Positions 58,281 through 64,000 of a stretch of DNA of 64,000 bases are shown here, piece by piece. Source of the stretch: Cymbidium sinense (lineage: Eukaryota > Streptophyta > Magnoliopsida > Asparagales > Orchidaceae); NCBI GenBank assembly GCA_021442155.1, contig JAKCPB010001378.1, positions 1 to 64,000 of the forward strand. The letters are read 5' to 3'. The translations under genes were made by a program, and so were the position numbers. The notes beneath the pieces were generated by a model that was not told the DNA's origin, did not search any database, and worked only from the letters and a program-made list of their open reading frames with translations. Every line of letters begins with the position of its first letter. Within the stretch, counting starts at the first letter, position 1.

Positions 58281-60050
58281 TAAAAAACATGGAACTTTTG
58301 GTTTGTGATCTTGAAAATGCTATTTTGATTGATTCTTCTAAGCTTAAGGATTTGAATGAAGCAAAAGATAATCTTGTTAATTATAATATGGAAGAGACCT
58401 ATTGGAAAAAAGTCGCTAGTAAACATATTGCTGATGGGGACAAGAATACCAGGTATTTTCATGCTTTATTTAATAAAAAGAGTGCTTTAAATTCTATCCA
58501 AAAAATTAAAAGTGATAATGGAGATTGGATCACTGATATTAATGTTATTAAAGATTCTATTATTAACCACTTTAGAAATATGCTTAATAAAAGCCACTCT
58601 TATGAAGCTATTTATAATTCACATTTGATCCCTCTATTATAACCAATGATGACAATCATTGGCTTACTAGGTTGCCTACTTAAATGAGATTGGTAAAGTT
58701 CTCAATAGCATGAACATTGATTCCATTTCTAGTCCAGAGGGTTATGCAACCCAATTTTTCAAAATTTTGGTCTACTATTAAGCATGACTTAGTTGATGCT
58801 ATTGTTGATTTCTTTATTGGTAATCCTCTCCTAAATATTTTCAAGCACTTCCATTATTCTCATACCAAAAGATAATCCGATTCTTGGAGTGATTTTAGAC
58901 CTATTAGTCTTTTCACTTTATTTAATAAATTGATTTCTAATTCTTGCTAATAGACTAAGTCCTTTGCTTCAAAAAATTATCTCTCTCAACCAAACTAGTT
59001 TTGTTAGAGGGAGATCTATATATGATAACATTCTTCTTGCTCAAGAGCTTATTCATGATTTGGATGTTCCACCTAGAGGTGGTAACATCCTTTTAAATTA
59101 GATATTTCTAAAGCCTTTGATAATATCTCTTGGGATTTCCTTTTAAATATCCTACATTTATTTGGTTTCTCTGATAATTTCATTAACCTTATTAAAAAAC
59201 TGTATTAATAATGCCTTGTTTTCCTAATCTTTTAATGGTGAAGCTTTAGGCTTTTTTCCTTCTTCTTATGGTTTGAGACAAGGAGATCCTTTGTCCCCTT
59301 CTTTATTTATTATTGCTGTGGAAAACCTTTCTAGGACTTTAAATGATTTATTCAATAACAATCTGAGCATGTACTTTAAAACTCTTGGTGGTATCCCTAT
59401 TTCTCATCTTAGCTTTGCTGATGATTTCATTATCTTTTCTAATGCTTCCTTTCATCATATCAAAAGACTTAAGAAATTTTTAAATAATTTTGGTAGAGAA
59501 AGTGGTCTTTCTATTAATGAAAGCAATATGCTTTATTACCTCCTCTAAAATTTCTAATAACAAATCAATCATATCTTGAGAATCACTAACTTTAAACACC
59601 AACAACTCTATTACATATCTATCTTTAAAGGTCTCTCTCTTTTCTTTTAAAGGTAAAAAAAGATCCCATCTTTTGATGAGCTTATCCAAAAAAATTTCTA
59701 ATAAAATTTGTGGAATTTCACTTACTTTCCTATGGCTTTACTTTGCTTAAGAGTACTCTTAATTTGATGCCTTTATATTATATTCAAACCATTATCCCTA
59801 CTAATTCTATCTTAAATAGAATTGATCGTCTCCTTAATAAATTTTTCTAGGGCTCTAATAATTCGGTTAAAAGGATGCATTGGACCTCTTGGCATAAATG
59901 TTGTGGTCCTCTGGGTGAAGGTTTGGCTAAAACCTATTGTGATGCTATTACTACCTTCTCACATAAACTCCGATGGAATTTTAGAAAGAAAGATAGCCTC
60001 TAGGATAATTTTATGATAGCTAAATACTGCCTGGGTAATCTCTACTTATA
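58281..60050 (+). pseudogene. LINE5 ORF2 reverse transcriptase
   Basis: 58289-58642 is an open 117-residue stretch with KHIADGDKNTRYFHALFNKK and the RT-0 region. FVRGRSIYDNILLAQELIHD lies near 59005-59060, motif A KAFDNISWDF near 59110-59140 (one base lost just before it), and RQGDPLSPSLFIIAVENLSR at 59276-59335 is intact. FADD is at 59414-59425 with the following FLNNFGRESGLSIN. The catalytic set is therefore present but spread over several frames. At 59570-60050 the thumb region continues in broken frames. Confidence 0.87.
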
Positions 60051-61425
60051 AAGTGGGTGACTCCCCTGTTTCGAAAAGGCTTTGCTCCATTAAATGGGTG
60101 GTTGAATCATTGATATCTTGGGGTATAAATTTAGGATCTTCTATCTTTTGGAAAGACAACTGGATTGGTGGAGGTTCTATTAATTCTTTTTATCTACCCA
60201 TTCTACTACTGCTACTAAAGTTAACTCCTTTTGGCTTAAGAATAGGTGGAATGATACTAAACTTAGCAAATTTATTCCTATCTCTCTTTTGGATAAATTT
60301 ACTAATATTCTTATCCTTTCCAACAAGCCTGATCAAATTCTTTTTAAGCTATCTTATAATGGTGATTTTATTCTTAAAGAGGCTTGGAATTATATTAGAG
60401 ATGCTCATATTTCTTCTAATGTATTTATTAAACTTTGGAATAATATCATCCCTATCTCTTATTCTATCTTACTTGAGAATTATGAAAACTTTATTCTATT
60501 GATTCCTTTTGGGATAAAGGTTTTGCCTTCCAAATGTTATTGTTGTTTTCATATTGAAAATGTTAATCATGTTTTTGTCAATGGTGCTATTTCCTCCAAA
60601 TTATAGTTATTGGTATGATGATCTTTTTAATACTAACCATCTCCATGGTTTTCTTTCTTTATATCAACTTCTTGAAGCTTATTTCCAAAAAATTATGAAA
60701 GGTCATATCAATGTTTTAATTGCCATTACCCTTATTTGGTTCATATGGATGGATAGAAATGATGCTAAATATCATGGTATTCCTATGAATCATAAAAGGA
60801 TTATTGCTAGAACCAAAGAAAAAATTCATGCTTTATTTAATGTTAATTTAATTAGTAACACTCATTTTAGAGGTTGCAAATTTGTGGCCAAAAAATTGGG
60901 TCTTTTCTTGCCTGAGATCACCTTCTGTAAAGAAGATAGGATTATATATTGGATAAAACCTCATAATAATATTATTAAAATTAATATAGATGGATCTGCT
61001 TTTAGAATACATTTGGTTGTGGTGGTATTTTTAGGGATTTTAAAGGTAATGTCATTTGTGCTTTTGCTTATCCTCTTAAAGCTTGTTCTGTTATCTATGT
61101 TGAATTAATGGCTGCAAACAAAGCTATTGACATTTGTTTGCAAAAAGGTTTCTTCAATATTTGGATTGAAGTTGATGCTCTGTTACTCATTTACATGCTA
61201 ACTTCCACTAAGATGGGGAATGCATTTATTCTACCTTCTTAATCATACTAGAACACTACTCTCTCAAGTATTCTCATATTTGGCATGAAGGAAATTCCCT
61301 GTAGATTATCTAGCTAATCTAGTTGCTAAATTAAATGATCTCACTCTTTATGATCATCTTAATTTACCTAGACAATTGAGAGGCTTGGTTAACTGGAGAA
61401 CGATTACCCTATCTTAGAAATTAAT
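60051..61425 (+). pseudogene. LINE5 ORF2 zf-RVT-like and RNase H region
   Basis: 60053-60200 has SIKWVVESLISWGINLGSS and IFWKDNWIGGGS, the segment before zf-RVT. 60289-60606 has KPDQILFKLSYNGDFILKEAW, VFIKLWNNIIPISYSIL and a CCFHIENVNHVFVNGA word. 60554-61108 is an open 184-residue frame with IWFIWMDRNDAKYHGIP and then INIDGSAF of RNase H. A frame change gives VELMAANKAIDICLQKG with the catalytic E, IWIEVDALLL with D, and SHIWHEGNS near the C-terminus. The ORF ends near 61420 after an LPYLRN-like word. Confidence 0.82.
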
Positions 61426-63135
61426 TTTACTTCATGTTTTTTAGGTTCTCTATGATTTTCTCTATGTGAATTTTCATTTTGCTACATTTTTCTAGCTATT
61501 TCACTCTCTTGTCTGGTTTGTGGTGTAATACTTGGGAGATCTCTTTGAGGTGGTGGATGGTTGTTCATCCTTTTGTTGAGAGGTGTTCTCTTGGTGACTA
61601 TTTTATTTAGGGATCTAAATGTCAGCTTCATGTGTCAGCCTTGATCTTGTGGTGCCCTCCTTTTGGGTTATGCCTAAACTTGCTTTTGGTATTTACCCTT
61701 TCTTAATTGGTCTTGGTTTTGCCTCTGGTTTTGGTTGGCTATTTTCTTACATTGGGAGGTTTTTCTACTACTATTTTGGGCTGTGGTTTTGCTATTACAC
61801 TCTACATGAATGTCTTGGTGGCTATTATTTGATGGATGCTATCGATCTTTTACTCTTGAGTTTTGCTAGGCCTTTAGTGGTTTTGTGTCTCGATGGTGCC
61901 TTGGTCTATTTTCCTTGCACACTGGTTGTTTGGTGGTTGGGTGGTCCTGTGCTAAGGCTTTTTGTCTGATTGGGTGATTACCATTTGTTTCTTAATTATT
62001 TTGGGTGGCTTCCTATTGGTTGTCACAATGTGTATCTTTCTTTGTGTTGGGATTGCCTCCCTTTGACTTTATCGAGTTGGCTCATCTAGCTTTGTTAATT
62101 GGATGGATGGTCTTATGGGCTGGCTGGTTTGGTTGGTTGTGCTGGCTAGTTTGGTTGGATTTTCTTTTGGTTTTCTTACTGATATGTTGTTAGCTGGTAG
62201 GGTTGACCTTTTGATGGCTTTTCTTTATTTTGGTTTTGGCCTTATGGTGGCTGGGTGATGCTATTTTCTTGTGGCTGTCTTTCTATTTCTGATGGAGGTA
62301 TTGACCTTTTATTTCTTGCCTATCCGGGTTAGACTGGTGGCTACTTAGTGTTCCCTGATCTAGTTTGAATTGCTTGTTTCTTAGTGCTAGTTGTAGGTTA
62401 TTGGTTTTTGGTGCTTATGGTTATCCTGACTCTAGTGGGTTTGGTTCCTATCCATGGTGGCTTTGTTTCCTGGGTGATATCTTGGTAGCTGCTCTTTCAT
62501 TTCAGCTCTGGTGGTTTTGTTGATGCTACTTCCTTTCGGGCTTGGTGGCCTTTAGTCGATTGGGTGTTTTGTGGGCCAACTTTTTCTGTTGCTTAGGCTA
62601 TAAGTACTAGAGAATTGTTGACTTTCACTCTTTGGTGGATTGCCTTCATCAAGGTAAGTGGGCTATGATGGCTGGGATGATTTCCTACTATCTTTTGGTA
62701 AAAGCATATGTGATTGTAACCCTTCTTTTGAAGTCCGATGCTCACATTTGTGGTTTCCCCTAAAGATGCAGGTGACTGAGCCTGAGCCTTATTAGAAATT
62801 TTCTCTTATATTGCTCTTTATTATGTGCTAAAGCTTGATTTTCTTTGGCAGTGCTAATTATAATTTCTAGTTGCTTGCAGGATTCATTTATAAGTTCTCT
62901 GCAAGTTTCAGATCCTAGATGTGGATTGTGCAACGCTCAAAAGACTTCTGACTAGTAGTGGCTTCGATCTTCTTGTTTCTGTTATTTCTTTATTTGTTTT
63001 TGGTCTTTTATTGCTTTTGTTTAGTTTCCTTGCTTTTGTTGTATTAGATAGGGATTTTTCTCTATTTAAATGTAGCTCTTTGAGCGGTAGTTAAGAGAAT
63101 ATCCCTTCTTAAGGACCAACCCCTTTCTTTGTGGC
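61426..63135 (+). other. LINE5 long T/G-rich 3' region
   Basis: About 1.7 kb without conserved coding, T/G-rich on the sense strand, and homologous in patches to the 3' regions at 46741 and 51054 (for example GTGGTTGGGTGGTCCT near 61940 and 47415). The frames at 61619-61969 and 62005-62193 are hydrophobic and not matched in phase elsewhere. Confidence 0.6.
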
Positions 63136-63141
63136 AATAAA
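63136..63141 (+). promoter_or_regulatory. Poly(A) signal AATAAA of LINE5
   Basis: In GTGGCAATAAAATTCTCC, about 25 bases before the junction with CCCTAAA repeats. Confidence 0.75.
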
Positions 63142-63167
63142 ATTCTCCCCTCTATGGGTTTCCTTAA

Positions 63168-64000
63168 AACCCTAAACCCTAAACCCTAAACCCCAAACCC
63201 TAAACTCTAAACCCTAAACCCTAAACTAACCCTAAACCCTAAAAAGCTAAGACCTAAATGTAAACTAAATAAAACCTAAAAATAAAATAAATAAAAAAAC
63301 TTAAACCAAAATAAAATAAAATAAAAACCTAAACTAAAACCTAAACCTAAACCTAAAAGTAAAAATAAAATAAAAATAAATAAACTAAAATAAAATAAAA
63401 AAACCTAAACTAAACTAAAAAATAAAAAACCTAAAAAATAAAAAATTAAACCTAAAATAAAAAAAAATAAACCTAATATAAAAGCTAAATAAAAACCTAA
63501 ACCTAAAAAATAAACCTAAAAAAAATACAAAATAAAACTTGAACCCTAAACTAAAAAAAAACCTAAACCTAAACTAAAATAAACTAAACTAAAATAAATA
63601 AAACCTAAAATAAACTAAACCTAAACCTAAACCTAAACTAAATAAAATAAAATAAACTAAAAATTAACCTAAACCTAAACTAAAAAATAAAACTTAAACA
63701 TAAACCTAAAATAAAAACCTAAAACCTAAACCTAAAATAATAAAATAAAAATCTAAACCTAAACCTAAAAATAAAAAATAAAATAAAATAAAAAACTAAA
63801 CTAAAAAATAAACCTAAACTAAACCTAAACCTAAAAATAAATAAAATAAAAACTAAACTATAAATAAACTAAACTAAATAAAACTAAAAAATAAAATAAA
63901 CTAAAATAAATAAACTAAAATAAATAAAAAATAAAGTAAATAAACTAAATAAACCTAAACCTACTAGTTTACTTAATTTAAAAAAATAAAATAAATAAAA
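63168..64000 (-). repeat. Telomere-like satellite, C-strand on top, continues past the edge
   Basis: CCCTAAA heptamers at 63168-63245, then CCTAAA/AAATAAAAT body, and a well-preserved reversed monomer head CCTACTAGTTTACTTAATTT with an A-run at 63959-63986. The spelling is of type C. The array runs off the right edge. Confidence 0.88.

Larger units (their letters stand above)
55831..63167 (+). mobile_element. Near full-length L1-type LINE in telomere-like repeat (LINE5)
   Basis: A 7.3 kb plus-strand element with telomere-like repeats touching both ends: CCCCTAAACCCC before it, and GGGTTTCCTTAAAACCCTAAACCC after it. It has a short leader, ORF1 (DUF4283 gag), ORF2 starting at 57446 (APE endonuclease, RT, zf-RVT-like, RNase H), a 1.75 kb T/G-rich 3' region, AATAAA, and only a four-base A tail before the first CCC. 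It is the best reference copy of the family here: it keeps RQGDPLSP and FADD in RT, the EP motif in the endonuclease and the glutamate in RNase H. Single-base indels still interrupt both ORFs, either from decay or from consensus errors. Confidence 0.9.

Overview
The window looks like repetitive nuclear DNA of a land plant, probably a flowering plant. The evidence is TTTAGGG telomere-type repeats, L1-type LINEs whose first ORF carries the plant DUF4283-like gag domain, a plant Ty3/Gypsy polyprotein of the Tat/Ogre-like type, and retrocopies of a plant glycine-rich RNA-binding protein. The species cannot be named from the sequence. I see no intact host gene, no tRNA or rRNA gene and no CRISPR array. 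All coding sequence found is mobile-element or retrocopy sequence with many frameshifts and stops; some single-base indels could be long-read consensus errors.

Layout: 1-4100 is a 5'-truncated LINE (minus strand) whose 3' end lies off the left edge. 4101-9884 is degenerate telomere-like satellite with the G-rich strand on top, holding two minus-strand retrocopies of a glycine-rich RNA-binding protein. 9885-20185 is a broken Gypsy element, its protease split by about 7.4 kb of LTR-retrotransposon-like non-coding DNA. 20186-29495 is G-strand satellite in a three-type higher-order pattern (A-B-C, A-B-C, A-B), with a 0.69 kb LINE tail (minus strand) in the first C unit. 29496-41030 is LTR-retrotransposon-like DNA, including a 2.9 kb tandem duplication and an inverted copy of the sequence at 10.1-12.0 kb. 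From 41031 the satellite has the C-rich strand on top, interrupted by a nearly full-length LINE (41114-48893, plus), a LINE tail (51054-52733, plus), two more RNA-binding-protein retrocopies (plus) and a second nearly full-length LINE (55831-63167, plus). The satellite resumes to the window end.

The main observation is that every polyadenylated insert follows one polarity: where the 3' end is visible, its A-run is fused to (CCCTAAA)n, so it would have been primed from a 3' end of the TTTAGGG strand. This holds for LINEs on both sides of the orientation switch, for the retrocopy family, and even for the A-run built into the satellite monomer. The LINE 3' termini also resemble a telomere unit (CCCTAAA, CCCTCAAA, CCCAAA or CCTTAAA just before or in the A-run). 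The simplest reading is a plant L1-type LINE lineage that retrotransposes preferentially into telomere repeats or onto telomeric ends and mobilises host mRNA there, comparable in logic to TRAS/SART, HeT-A, Zepp or MoTeR elements of other groups. The copies in this window look inactive.
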